Source of the DNA: Treponema vincentii F0403
GTDB taxonomy: Bacteria; Spirochaetota; Spirochaetia; Treponematales; Treponemataceae
Assembly (NCBI RefSeq): GCF_000412995.1
Contig: NZ_KE332512.1
Location: forward strand, 1,689,604 to 1,753,603
Length of the DNA stretch: 64,000 bases
Direction of reading: 5' to 3'
Positions 8,662 through 17,167 of this stretch are shown here, one piece after another; within the stretch, counting starts at the first letter, position 1, and each line of letters begins with the position of its first letter. The notes beneath the pieces were generated by a model that saw only the letters and a list, made by a program, of their open reading frames with translations, was not told where the DNA came from and did no database searches. A program made the translations under genes and the position numbers.

Positions 8662-8728
8662 ATCTAACTATGTAGCTAAACCGCAAACGGGCTTGTCCCG
8701 TTTGTCGGCTTTGAGCTACTTGTTATGT
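8662..8728 (-). other. attC site, family 2
   Basis: Built on AAACCGCAAACGGG and CCCGTTTGTCGGCTTTGAG, with outer ends TCTAACTATGTAGCT and AGCTACTTGTTATG that pair with each other. Same type as the site at 5532. It is the recombination site of the cassette carrying the MazF-like, antitoxin and GyrI-like genes. A hairpin GCATGC-GAC-GCATG-type structure (8645-8659) lies just outside. Confidence 0.8.
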
Positions 8729-8734
8729 GATTTT

Positions 8735-9076
8735 TTACTCATTTGCAACCAATTTTACCACAGCTTCCACAAGCTTCTGATAATTTTCTTCGGAAAGTCT
8801 TGACACCTTCTTTTCAAGGCAAAATTTATTTACCGCACCAATAAGATGAATTACTGCGACCGAATCTTTCGAAAGCCCAGTTTCTTCTTTTTCAATAAGA
8901 ATATTAGGCTCAAAATCTGCTCGGTCTAGATTCGAAGTAAAAGGAATTACCACAACTGTATTCAGATCTTTTATTCCGAGCAAATCATTTTGCATTACGA
9001 CGACAGGACGTATTTTTGACGGCAAACTGCCTACCGGCTGCCCAAAATCAATTGTCCATATCTCACCATGTGTCAT
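8735..9076 (-). CDS. PemK/MazF-family mRNA interferase toxin (cassette gene)
   Basis: 113 residues. It has the family opening HGEIWTIDFGQPVG, the KIRPVVVMQND strand and VVIPFTSN, typical of the PemK/MazF endoribonuclease fold. The start overlaps the end of the antitoxin gene by 14 bases. The attC follows within about seven bases of the stop codon. Confidence 0.85.
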   Translation of the reverse strand: MTHGEIWTIDFGQPVGSLPSKIRPVVVMQNDLLGIKDLNTVVVIPFTSNLDRADFEPNILIEKEETGLSKDSVAVIHLIGAVNKFCLEKKVSRLSEENYQKLVEAVVKLVANE

Positions 9077-9260
9077 TTTTTAATTCCTCCCACATAGTGT
9101 TCATTGAACCTCGGGCAATATCAGTTTCCATTTCGGCATAGTTTTCTTCATTCCGTTTTTTTTTCAAAGACTCGAGCATTTTTTCCATTAAAATAATTGT
9201 CTGTTCATAGGAAAGAGAAAGTACTTGTTCCGTAAAATCTGCGTAAGCGGTATCTGACAT
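9063..9260 (-). CDS. Putative antitoxin partner of the MazF-like toxin (cassette gene)
   Basis: 65 residues from the ATG at 9260 (CDS end at 9063). The sequence is acidic and helical (QVLSLSYEQTIILMEKMLESLKKK at the N-terminal half, shown shortened as LSYEQTIILMEKMLESL) and ends in GSMNTMWEELKNDTW. It does not look like the AbrB-fold MazE, more like the short helical antitoxins that accompany many PemK toxins. The function is inferred from its position and overlap with the toxin. Confidence 0.65.
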   Translation of the reverse strand: MSDTAYADFTEQVLSLSYEQTIILMEKMLESLKKKRNEENYAEMETDIARGSMNTMWEELKNDTW

Positions 9261-9311
9261 ATTGCACCTCCAACTTTCATTATACCATATTTCAAACAAT
9301 TTTTCACAAAA

Positions 9312-9944
9312 TTATGTTTTTTTTATCGGATGCCTGATGACCGTTTTCCATTTTTCCGGAGAACTTTTTCTGGGGTCTGAAAGATAAATTTCATGGTGCA
9401 AACGTTTTTCCGTCATATCGTTTTCATATCCATTTGATCGAATGAAATCATCCATAATTTTTACGCTTGTCGGTTCATCGTCATAAGAACCGTTATGCAT
9501 TATCTGAACGCACAAGCCTTCTTCAATCGATAGAAATTCCGCAGAGGAGCAATCGATTTTTTTCTTTTCAGCAGCAGTCTTTACAGCCCAATCAAAATCT
9601 TTTTTTGTAACAAAATCTGGAATACGAATTACCGAAATCCAATTGAAGCTTGATTTGTCTGAATAGTCTACGCCGTCAATCCCGGCCTGCCACCAAAAAC
9701 CTTCCAACGGAGGAACAACATATTCAAAAAATTCGTTAATTTTATAATCAGTCTTGTAACTCATTTTTAGAGTATACGCTACCGCATATAATACTCCAAC
9801 TGCCCGCTGATAAGCGCCGCCTGCTTCATTTGGATTTCCTTTTCCCCTAACTGCAATATAATTCATTTTTGGAACTGTTACAATTTCTGGTTTATTTTTG
9901 GGAAGATAAAATTCCCGGTATTCTTTCTTGAAATCAAATGCCAT
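9312..9944 (-). CDS. GyrI-like small-molecule-binding domain protein (cassette gene)
   Basis: 210 residues from the ATG at 9944, with GGAG upstream; two earlier in-frame starts exist but lie in the leader. The pattern VPKMNYIAVRGKGNPN near residue 25 and the C-terminal HEIYLSDPRKSSPEKWKTVIRHPI are typical of GyrI-like proteins, a SHS2-fold family that binds small hydrophobic compounds. It precedes the TA pair in the same cassette, with no attC between. Confidence 0.8.
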   Translation of the reverse strand: MAFDFKKEYREFYLPKNKPEIVTVPKMNYIAVRGKGNPNEAGGAYQRAVGVLYAVAYTLKMSYKTDYKINEFFEYVVPPLEGFWWQAGIDGVDYSDKSSFNWISVIRIPDFVTKKDFDWAVKTAAEKKKIDCSSAEFLSIEEGLCVQIMHNGSYDDEPTSVKIMDDFIRSNGYENDMTEKRLHHEIYLSDPRKSSPEKWKTVIRHPIKKT

Positions 9945-9979
9945 TCTTTTCTCCATAATAGCTGCCCGAAGGGCAGTCC

Positions 9980-10041
9980 ACATAACTACCGCTTAACCTG
10001 CATTGCCGCAAAGGTAATGATAGGTTGAAGCGGGTGTTAGG
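9980..10041 (-). other. attC site, family 1
   Basis: Arms CATAACTACCGCTTAACCTG and TAGGTTGAAGCGGGTGTTAG flank CATTGCCGCAAAGGTAATG. It is the recombination site of the first cassette. One core has drifted (CATAAC instead of CCTAAC). A perfect hairpin CTGCCC-GAA-GGGCAG at 9962-9976 adjoins it. Confidence 0.8.
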
Positions 10042-10044
10042 TGT

Positions 10045-10806
10045 TTATTTCTTAGGATAAAACTCTACTTCGAAAATCAATTTTTCGTTTTCAATCGCAT
10101 TAAAATTTACACCAATATTTATTCCTATCTTTTTTACTGTCATATCAAAATTAGAATTGATACCAAAATCATCTGTATAATTAAACTCTGCTCTACATTT
10201 CAAAACACCTTTTTTGAGCCTCGAATCTTGCATTGTTTTCCATGATGGTTCCCCATTTAGCCATAGAGAATTATAGTTTTCTAAAATATTATCTTCAGGA
10301 AACTCATATGAAAAATTTAAAAATGAAGAACGATTTCTATTATACTTAACTCCTGCTTTTCCCCTATTATCCTTATTCACACCAATTCCTATATTTCCTT
10401 CAACCTCCATTTCAGAAGAATTGTCAGATATAACACTGCATTTTTTTGCACCCAAATACGCACATAATTTTAAAAAGTCATTTAATTTCTCTTGCTTTAA
10501 CTTTTGATGATATTCACTTAATGGATAAAAGACATTATTGTCTACTATGCTACTAAGATAAATACAGCCATCAATTGGATGATTTATTGGGAATATAAAA
10601 TTATTTGGAATTTTGCTTTTATCAATAATTGTATACGGACATTTTTTCTTAAAAATTTCACTCTTATTATAACTTTGATATTTAATCAAATAATATAAAG
10701 TTCTTATTGATGTAGAAATATCAAATAAATCTAGCAAATTATGGATTACATCATCAGAAGCAAGTTCTTTTAATTTCTTATCTGATAATATTATAACTTT
10801 TTCCAT
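10045..10806 (-). CDS. Unknown protein, first integron cassette
   Basis: 253 residues. The N-terminal third is helical (LKELASDDVIHNLLDLFDI); the C-terminal part is strand-rich with alternating polar residues (GVLKCRAEFNYTDDFGIN, KIGINIGVNFNAIENE). No family is recognised and no membrane segment or signal peptide is evident. As the attI-proximal cassette it is likely the most recent insertion and, where integrons have a Pc promoter, the best expressed. The start has a GGGGGAGA ribosome binding site. Confidence 0.65.
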   Translation of the reverse strand: MEKVIILSDKKLKELASDDVIHNLLDLFDISTSIRTLYYLIKYQSYNKSEIFKKKCPYTIIDKSKIPNNFIFPINHPIDGCIYLSSIVDNNVFYPLSEYHQKLKQEKLNDFLKLCAYLGAKKCSVISDNSSEMEVEGNIGIGVNKDNRGKAGVKYNRNRSSFLNFSYEFPEDNILENYNSLWLNGEPSWKTMQDSRLKKGVLKCRAEFNYTDDFGINSNFDMTVKKIGINIGVNFNAIENEKLIFEVEFYPKK

Positions 10807-10841
10807 ATTTTCATCTCCCCCGCTGCCCGCAGGGCAGTCCG

Positions 10842-11005
10842 CCTAACATTGTTTCAACCTTTCCTCATTATATCACGCAAACTATGCGCTTTCAATCTAA
10901 ACTGGCACCTCACCAAGCAGCTTCATCTTTCTACCATAATGTCTGTCGTAACACATCATCAACAGCCAGATTAGGCCTATCTTCACTAAATGGGATAAAG
11001 GCGAA
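10842..11005 (-). other. attI: attI, primary cassette insertion site
   Basis: Non-coding stretch between the intI stop codon and the first cassette. The crossover end reads GCCTAACATTG on the plus strand (CAATGTTAGGC on the cassette strand, so GTTAGGC as the core). In Treponema integrons attI lies at the 3' end of intI because the integrase gene points into the array; the arrangement here fits. Much of it is duplicated at 4434-4621. Confidence 0.7.
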
Positions 11006-12013
11006 TCACATTCGGTCGATAGGGCTTTGAACGCCGAGACCGCCGCGGTTGAGGACGTGGGTGTAAACCATAGTGGTTGAAACATCGCTGTGACCGAGAA
11101 GTTCTTGAATGGTGCGGATATCGTAACCGGATTCCAGTAGATGCGTTGCAAATGAGTGGCGGAACGTGTGGCAGCCGATTGGCTTCGGAATACCCGACCG
11201 TAAAACAGCTTCGTGCAAAGTGCGTTGAATAACCGAAGGATCAATATGATGCCGTCCCTGCTCACCGGTTTCTTTATTCTGCCATCGATGTGCTTGAGGA
11301 AACACCCATTGCCACGCCCACGTTTTACCTGCAGCGGGATATTTTTTTGCAAGGGCAGACGGAAGCGGCACCGAACCGAAACCGTCTTTGCAGTCTGCCT
11401 CATGGATGCTGCGGACATTTTCCAAATGTTTTTGCAGCGAAAATTTCAAAGATACCGGCAGCATAGTTTTACGATCTTTTGCTCCCTTTCCGCAGTGTAC
11501 CGTAATTTCATTTTTATCAAAGTCAATATCCTGTACCCGTAACCGCAAGCCTTCCATCAACCTCATTCCCGTTCCATAAAGTAAGCGAATAAAAAGACCG
11601 TAGTCGTTTTCAGGCAACAGAGAGAATATCTTTGCCGTTTCCTCACGGCTCAGTACAGCAGGCAGCTTTTTTTGCTTCTTGGCACGAACAATGTTTTCCG
11701 GACTTTGTATCGTTAATCCTAATATGTTTTTATAGAGAAACAAAAGAGCAGCAAGAGCTTGATTTTGACTTGAAGCAGCAACCTTTTCTTTTGTTGCAAG
11801 ACGGCTCACAAAGGAATTTATCTCCGCATCGGAAAATGTTTTAAGATTTTTATCCTTATGTTCACGGATAAAACGGCTTATCCAATAGCTGTATGCTTCC
11901 CGTGTACGTTTGCTGTAGTGTTTTGCAGTAATCACTGCATCCAACTTTCTTAAAATATCTTGAATATCCGGTGCAGTAGGATTATTACTTTCTCTAATAA
12001 TTTCGGTATTCAA
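11006..12013 (-). CDS. intI: Integron integrase (tyrosine recombinase)
   Basis: 335 residues if translation starts at 12013. The catalytic residues are visible: R151 (TGMRLMEGLRL), H282 and R285 (HTFRHSFAT), H308 (LLGHSD) and Y317. The integron-specific insertion ALAKKYPAAGKTWAWQWVFP, followed by RHHIDPSVIQR, separates IntI from XerC/XerD. It catalyses attI x attC and attC x attC recombination with single-stranded attC. The gene points toward the cassettes, opposite to class 1 integrons. The frame continues upstream to a better start at 12286 but is interrupted by TAG (separate entry), so where translation begins is uncertain. Confidence 0.9.
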   Translation of the reverse strand: MNTEIIRESNNPTAPDIQDILRKLDAVITAKHYSKRTREAYSYWISRFIREHKDKNLKTFSDAEINSFVSRLATKEKVAASSQNQALAALLFLYKNILGLTIQSPENIVRAKKQKKLPAVLSREETAKIFSLLPENDYGLFIRLLYGTGMRLMEGLRLRVQDIDFDKNEITVHCGKGAKDRKTMLPVSLKFSLQKHLENVRSIHEADCKDGFGSVPLPSALAKKYPAAGKTWAWQWVFPQAHRWQNKETGEQGRHHIDPSVIQRTLHEAVLRSGIPKPIGCHTFRHSFATHLLESGYDIRTIQELLGHSDVSTTMVYTHVLNRGGLGVQSPIDRM

Positions 12014-12286
12014 AGGCTCAATATCATGAGGCTTGCTATCATTAGGTTTACAATTTTTAAAGGTAAAGCCGGGATCTGCCCTGCAAATCCCTTCATTATA
12101 AAGGTTGTTTAATAAAATATCGCAAGAATTACGGTCGGCAGGGATAATCTAAAAACGTTTATCCGGCATCCAAGTCCTGTTTGGTACTTTTTTTACCGCT
12201 TGTAAAATCTTAGAAAATTTCTCTCCCTCAGCATTAAAACTTACCGACAAAGCCTTATTTTCATAAGGCCGAATTTCAATAAACAT
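12014..12286 (-). pseudogene. N-terminal extension of intI interrupted by an amber codon
   Basis: In frame with intI, an ATG at 12286 follows a near-perfect AAGGAGG ribosome binding site. It reads 45 codons (starting MFIEIRPYENKALSV, ending TWMPDKRF), then TAG at 12149-12151, then an open frame (IIPADRNSCDILLNN) continuing into the annotated integrase. The protein-like character on both sides of the stop suggests the original protein carried about 91 extra residues. Whether the stop abolishes IntI, is read through, or is bypassed by a start near 12013 cannot be told from sequence. Confidence 0.65.
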
Positions 12287-12437
12287 AAAAACCTCCTTTT
12301 CAGATGTCTTTGCATTCTTTAGACATGGGGAACACTAAGCTGTATAGCAGTAAGACTTCATTTACCAGTGATTCCAAAGATACAATTACTCCTTAGAAGC
12401 GGCTTTTCGTAATAGGACAATAGTAATAGAAGTCCCC

Positions 12438-14051
12438 TTACCCTTTCGTTATTTTTGGCAAGAGAATAATTCCACCGATAAACACAACCAGAACGGCTAT
12501 CCATGCGGAAAGAATGTTCATGAAAATTCCGCCGATGATAAAGCCTGCTAACGAACAGCCAGCGACAAAAAGCGCATACGGCATTTGAGTTGCGACATGT
12601 TCAAGATGCGGGCAGGCGGCTCCTGTAGAAGATAAAATTGTGGTATCCGAAATGGGTGAGGCATGATCGCCGAAAACGGCTCCGCCGAGAACAGCCGAAA
12701 TACAGATGAAGATGGCATTGAGCGCGGTGTTTTGTGCTAGGCCGGCATTTTCAGCTAATCCGACGGCAATCGGCATGATAATCGGGATCATAATGCCGAA
12801 GGTTCCCCAGCTGGTGCCGGTTGCAAATGCAATAACGGCTGACAGTGCAAAGACGATGGCAGGGAGTATCCACAATGGGAAAGAGCTGCTTACAACTAGT
12901 TCGGAAAGATAGCGGCCCAATCCTAAGCCGCCGTCTACAGGTGCCGACCGTATAACCGTTCCGATTGACCATGCCATGGTCAAGATAATTAAAGCGGGCA
13001 CCATGGACTTTATACCGTCGCGGACAGCTTCGCTTGCTTCTTTCAGATTCATAAGGTGGCGCGCAAGATAGTAAACGTATGTCACGGTTAAAGTAAAGAT
13101 GATGGCGTAAAAGAGCGCATACGATGAATCGGTATTGATGAAAGCCTCACGGAGACTCATCGACGCGGCTGCTTGCGATATATTGGTGATCGTTGTTCCG
13201 TTTATGGCGTTAATCCACGAAACGGCAGGAAAAAAGGCAATAGCAAAAACAATGAGAAGCAAGATGGGAAACAGCATATCAATCGGCTTTGCGCGGGTTG
13301 TTTGTTCTTCGGGTACATCGCCGGAGATAGCACCGTAGAGTTCTTCGTTCCAGAGGAGACCGGAAGTTCTTGCTAAGTCCTCGGATTTTTTCATTGCACC
13401 GAAATCAGCTTTAAGAAAGATGATGACAAGAATCATCAGAATCGTTGTCAGTGCGTAAAGGTTATACGGAATAGCGCGGATAAAAAATTCAAAATCGCTG
13501 ATGCCGAGTTTACCAAATCCTTCGGAATTTCTTACGATAGACATAACGGTAACAACCCAACTTGAAACAGGCGCCAAAATGCACACAGGGGCGGCTGTCG
13601 AATCCAGAATATACGCCAGCTTTGCACGTGGTACCTTATGTTGATCATTTATCGGACGCATAACAGTTCCAACGGTTAAAGAGTTAAAATAGTCGTCTAT
13701 AAAAACGATTAGACCGAATATAAACGTTGCAAACTGAGAAGCTGTTTTGTTCTTCAATTTTTTAGACATCCACAATCCAAACGCCTGTGCTGCTCCTGTT
13801 TTTGATAACATACCGACCAATGCGCCGAGCAATCCGCAGAATAGGAAGATGCGGATATTCCAGCCGTCCGCTAAAGAACCGGCGAGTAGATCCGTTAGTC
13901 TCATAAGCGCCGCAGCAGGATTTCCGCCGGCAACGATAATACAACCGGATAAAATCCCCAAAAAAAGCGAAATGATAACGTCTTTTGTGATGAAAGCAAG
14001 CGCGATAGTTAAAACGGGCGGTATGATGCCCCACATTCCAAAGTGATCCAT
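12438..14051 (-). CDS. NhaC-family Na+/H+ antiporter
   Basis: 537 residues with about twelve membrane helices. The family features FIDDYFNSLTVGTVMRPI, DSTAAPVCILAPVSSW and, near the C-terminus, AVFGDHASPISDTTILSS are diagnostic of the NhaC superfamily. It would exchange sodium for protons, or a substrate pair such as malate/lactate in some members, across the inner membrane. The base composition is more GC-rich than the integron, suggesting resident chromosome. It is divergent from dinB. Confidence 0.88.
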   Translation of the reverse strand: MDHFGMWGIIPPVLTIALAFITKDVIISLFLGILSGCIIVAGGNPAAALMRLTDLLAGSLADGWNIRIFLFCGLLGALVGMLSKTGAAQAFGLWMSKKLKNKTASQFATFIFGLIVFIDDYFNSLTVGTVMRPINDQHKVPRAKLAYILDSTAAPVCILAPVSSWVVTVMSIVRNSEGFGKLGISDFEFFIRAIPYNLYALTTILMILVIIFLKADFGAMKKSEDLARTSGLLWNEELYGAISGDVPEEQTTRAKPIDMLFPILLLIVFAIAFFPAVSWINAINGTTITNISQAAASMSLREAFINTDSSYALFYAIIFTLTVTYVYYLARHLMNLKEASEAVRDGIKSMVPALIILTMAWSIGTVIRSAPVDGGLGLGRYLSELVVSSSFPLWILPAIVFALSAVIAFATGTSWGTFGIMIPIIMPIAVGLAENAGLAQNTALNAIFICISAVLGGAVFGDHASPISDTTILSSTGAACPHLEHVATQMPYALFVAGCSLAGFIIGGIFMNILSAWIAVLVVFIGGIILLPKITKG

Positions 14052-14253
14052 AAAGATATAATGCTCCTTTTTTATCAGGGTTTAAAATAAGTTAAAAAAA
14101 AGCTCCAAAGAACTTCCCAAAGTTTAGAGATATCCGAAAAAATAGTGTAACATATATTTAATATCTGTGCAGTAGGGGTGATGCTTGAAACACGGAAATT
14201 AGTTTATAATGAAAAGTGAACATGTCGTGTATATATCGTAAGGTTAGCTGAAA

Positions 14254-15420
14254 ATGATTCATAATCCGGTATTTTTTCATGTTGATTTAGACGCTTTTTT
14301 CGCCTCGGTAGAACAGCTTGATAATCCGGCATATCGCGGCAAACCGGTTATTGTCGGAGGCCTCGGCAAGCGGGGTGTTGTTTCGACTGCGTCGTATGAA
14401 GCGCGGAAATCCGGTGTGCATTCCGCAATGCCGATTGGCCGTGCACGCGCCTTGTGTCCGCATGGCATCTTTTTAAAAACCCGTATGCAGCGTTATTATG
14501 AAAAATCAAAAGAGATTATGGAAATTTTTAAAAACTTCAGTCCCGATATACAGCAGCTTTCCGTCGATGAAGCTTTTTTGGATATGAGCGGTACGGAAAA
14601 AATATTCGGTAATACCGAAGCGGCGGCCCGGCTTTTAAAAACCACCGTTTTTGAACAAACCGGTTTGAGGGTTTCCGTAGGAGCGGCTTCCAATAAATAT
14701 ATCGCAAAGATTGCTTCGGGACAGTCGAAGCCGGACGGTTTGCTGGTTGTTCCGCCGGGCAGAGAAGCGGCGTTTATGCAGTCGCTGCGTTTAAGCGATG
14801 TGTGGGGTATCGGCGGCAAAACCCGCGCACGGCTTGCAGAGGCAGGCCTAACGACTATTGCCGAAATTCTCAAACAACAGGAATCTGTTTTGCAGCTGAT
14901 TATCGGAAACGCCGCCGGTACGTTTTTGTATCAAGCTGTTCGCGGAGATATGGCGCATGTCTTTAATGAGGATCGGAAAAGTCATTCTATCAGTACGGAG
15001 CGCACGTTTGAAACCGATTTGCATGAAAGGGATGAAATTTCCGATGTGCTGTTCCAGCTGAGCGCCGAGCTGATGTGCCGCATTCTTGACGAGCACATTC
15101 AAAGCCGTACGGTGCATATCAAAATACGGTATGCAGATTTTACCACTATTTCGGCCCAGCAGAGCGGGGCATTGATTAACGATTCGGCGGATTTATACGA
15201 GCGGGCACGGCAGTTGTTCTTTTCCCGCTTTGATGCCGCGCTTTCCGTCCGGCTTATCGGGATTGGGGTGGATGTCAGCAGCGACAATAGTCAGCTGGAA
15301 TTGTTTGCTTCCGAAAAAGCGGCGAAAAAACGTAAACTTGAAGAAGCGGTTTTGAATATTGCAAAGAAAAATAAGGACGTCAAAATTGTGCAAGCACGAT
15401 TGCTCCCTCCGCAGGAGTAA
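14254..15420 (+). CDS. dinB: DNA polymerase IV (Y-family translesion polymerase)
   Basis: 388 residues. Y-family motifs: HVDLDAFFASVEQ at the N-terminus with the first catalytic aspartates, SVDEAFLDMSG with the second acidic pair, and a helix-hairpin-helix around LRLSDVWGIGGKTRARL. The little-finger domain follows. It makes low-fidelity synthesis past lesions. The start is the first ATG after a promoter-like stretch; upstream 14,052-14,253 is the shared intergenic region with nhaC. Confidence 0.93.
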   Translation: MIHNPVFFHVDLDAFFASVEQLDNPAYRGKPVIVGGLGKRGVVSTASYEARKSGVHSAMPIGRARALCPHGIFLKTRMQRYYEKSKEIMEIFKNFSPDIQQLSVDEAFLDMSGTEKIFGNTEAAARLLKTTVFEQTGLRVSVGAASNKYIAKIASGQSKPDGLLVVPPGREAAFMQSLRLSDVWGIGGKTRARLAEAGLTTIAEILKQQESVLQLIIGNAAGTFLYQAVRGDMAHVFNEDRKSHSISTERTFETDLHERDEISDVLFQLSAELMCRILDEHIQSRTVHIKIRYADFTTISAQQSGALINDSADLYERARQLFFSRFDAALSVRLIGIGVDVSSDNSQLELFASEKAAKKRKLEEAVLNIAKKNKDVKIVQARLLPPQE

Positions 15421-15512
15421 GTTAGGTAAGCTATGCCGATTATGATGGTTTATTTTAAGCGGGGAGCAATTTCTCCAACATTAGCTTTATACATAGGAGG
15501 TAAGAGGTTATT

Positions 15513-15602
15513 ATGGATATTCGTTTTGATAAGCTTACCGAAAAATATAAAAAAGACGTAATTGATATTTTCAATTATTATCCGGAACTGAAATGCCGAT
15601 AA
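15513..15602 (+). pseudogene. Truncated 5' end of a GNAT-like gene
   Basis: A 29-codon frame with a good GGAGG site. The start MDIRFDKLTEKYKKDVIDIF followed by NYY resembles the first 25 residues of small phosphinothricin-type acetyltransferases, then stops. Nothing recognisable follows in 15,603-15,781, so the rest of the gene has been lost. Confidence 0.45.
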
Positions 15603-15781
15603 AATTCACTACCGTTATGATAATCGTCAGTTTCCTCTGCTTTTTCCGTAATTCGGACATTATAAGCCATGTTTTTCCTTTATACGGAAAAATGCATCCT
15701 CGACAGAAGAATATCTGTCATTTTTACCGCATATTTAAATGTGTGGTCTATAAGGCAGGTCAAGTGGGTATTGGGTGTCCA

Positions 15782-16114
15782 TTATTCAATCATCAGTTTG
15801 ATATTATCTACTACAGAATTTATTTCATCGTCAGAAGCTTTTTCTATAAAACTGCATTTTCTTTGAACATAGTCCATGTTCTTTATTTGATCACTTAAAA
15901 TACAGCCTTTTATTGAATGAGCCTTTAAAATTACTTCAAATGGATAGCCCTTTACGTGACTTGTAATTGGGCAAAATAAAGCTAATCCTGTTTTTTGGTT
16001 ATATAATTTTTGGGAAACACAAATTGCAGGTCTATGCCCTTGTTGTTCATGTCCTGCTTGTGGATTAAATTCCAACCAAACTAAATCTCCTTTTTCAGGA
16101 ATAAAACCGCTCAT
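15782..16114 (-). CDS. mazF: MazF-family endoribonuclease toxin
   Basis: 110 residues from the ATG at 16114, which overlaps the antitoxin stop as TAATG; an alternative ATG lies at 16120. Family features: PEKGDLVWLEFNPQAGHEQQ, HRPAICVSQ and ALFCPITS, matching MazF/ChpA. It cleaves mRNA at short sequence motifs. It lies outside the integron array and forms a two-gene operon with mazE. Confidence 0.9.
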   Translation of the reverse strand: MSGFIPEKGDLVWLEFNPQAGHEQQGHRPAICVSQKLYNQKTGLALFCPITSHVKGYPFEVILKAHSIKGCILSDQIKNMDYVQRKCSFIEKASDDEINSVVDNIKLMIE

Positions 16115-16347
16115 TACCATTCTTCTTTTCCTACCGCTTCAAAAGTGTTTATTTCTGAATGGAGATTCTGATCTGTAACAAGATTCATAAAAGCTTCAAG
16201 TGATTTTTTCTGAGGAAGAATTATCATTTTCCCTCTTTCGGCAATTATTTCTATTTTACTTCCATTTTTAATATTATTATCTTTTGCCCAAAGTGACGGA
16301 ATTCTAAGCCCAAGACTATTCCCCCATTTCTGAACTACTGCTTGCAT
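16114..16347 (-). CDS. mazE: MazE-family AbrB-fold antitoxin
   Basis: 77 residues starting MQAVVQKWGNSLGLRIP, the classical AbrB/MazE swapped-hairpin DNA-binding pattern, then a C-terminal acidic tail (NTFEAVGKEEW) for toxin binding. Upstream, 16,361-16,383 is rich in TATATA palindromes that may be the promoter and autoregulatory operator. Confidence 0.9.
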   Translation of the reverse strand: MQAVVQKWGNSLGLRIPSLWAKDNNIKNGSKIEIIAERGKMIILPQKKSLEAFMNLVTDQNLHSEINTFEAVGKEEW

Positions 16348-16434
16348 AATAGCCTCCGTAAATGTAGTATATACAATATATATACCGAATCGTCAAGGGA
16401 AATGAAAATCACGCTTGATTTTTATTATATCACT

Positions 16435-16518
16435 TTACCTCTCCATTAACCGATAATAACAGATACGCTTTCCTGTTCCTACTCGCCTCAGTTCTTCGTC
16501 TTCAACCAATAAATTATA
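16435..16518 (-). pseudogene. C-terminal fragment of a winged-helix-type gene
   Basis: A frame on the minus strand ends at 16435 and reads YNLLVEDEELRRVGTGK, then RICYYRLMER, which resembles the last wing of winged-helix domains found at the ends of ATP-binding or Fic-like regulators. No start or upstream portion is present, so it is taken as a remnant. Confidence 0.3.
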
Positions 16519-16570
16519 GGCAAAAATAAGGGAAAGGATAATCGGTTAAGGGGAAAACCTTTTGTCCCAC

Positions 16571-16987
16571 TTATAACACCATGCACAGTGTGCCTGCCGT
16601 AATCAGCAGCGAACCGATTACCGATTTTGCAGTGATATTCTCGTGGAGGAAAATTACTGCTAAAATTAATGTGATGACTACGCTTAATTTATCGATAGGA
16701 ACCACTTTGGACGCTTCGCCAAGCTGCAATGCCTTGTAATAACACAGCCACGAAGCGCCTGTTGCGAGCCCCGAAAGGATCAAAAACACCCAGCTTTTCC
16801 TGCTGATGTTTACTATTCCGTGTTGAGCACCGGTCAGAAACACCATGCCCCACGCCATTGCCAACACAACAACCGTCCGCAACGCTGTCGCCAAATTTGA
16901 GTTTACCCCTTCAATTCCGACCTTTGCCAAAATAGAAGTAAGCGCTGCAAATACAGCGGATAAGAGTGCGAAAACCGCCCACATCAT
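16571..16987 (-). CDS. EamA/DMT-type half-size transporter
   Basis: 138 residues with four to five membrane helices. The sequence contains one EamA repeat (ALTSILAKVGIEGVNS near the start, LCYYKALQLGEASKVVPID in the middle, LHENITAKSVIGSLLI near the end). Half-size members of the drug/metabolite superfamily function as dimers. The substrate is unknown. It is divergent from the AraC gene. Confidence 0.8.
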   Translation of the reverse strand: MMWAVFALLSAVFAALTSILAKVGIEGVNSNLATALRTVVVLAMAWGMVFLTGAQHGIVNISRKSWVFLILSGLATGASWLCYYKALQLGEASKVVPIDKLSVVITLILAVIFLHENITAKSVIGSLLITAGTLCMVL

Positions 16988-17167
16988 TTTTCTACGCTCC
17001 TTAGATGATGTGTATTATACTGCGAAAGTAATCCGATTACCAGATTTTATTCCGAATGTTACGGCGCAAACGTAGCAAAAATCTTTTAAGTCGCAATGCC
17101 ACAGAATACCACTTTCATTGACATGCAGATATACATGATATATCTTTTTTGAATAAGAAGGTGAAAG

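Noticed and set aside
2268..10041. Repeats in the first 10 kb as a CRISPR array
   Set aside because: Spacing is irregular (hundreds to over a thousand bases), whole genes lie between them, each repeat is itself an imperfect hairpin, and no cas genes are present. They fit attC sites.
10897..11418. 173-codon minus-strand frame overlapping intI
   Set aside because: A shifted frame of the integrase on the same strand, with no protein-like features; intI has all catalytic residues.
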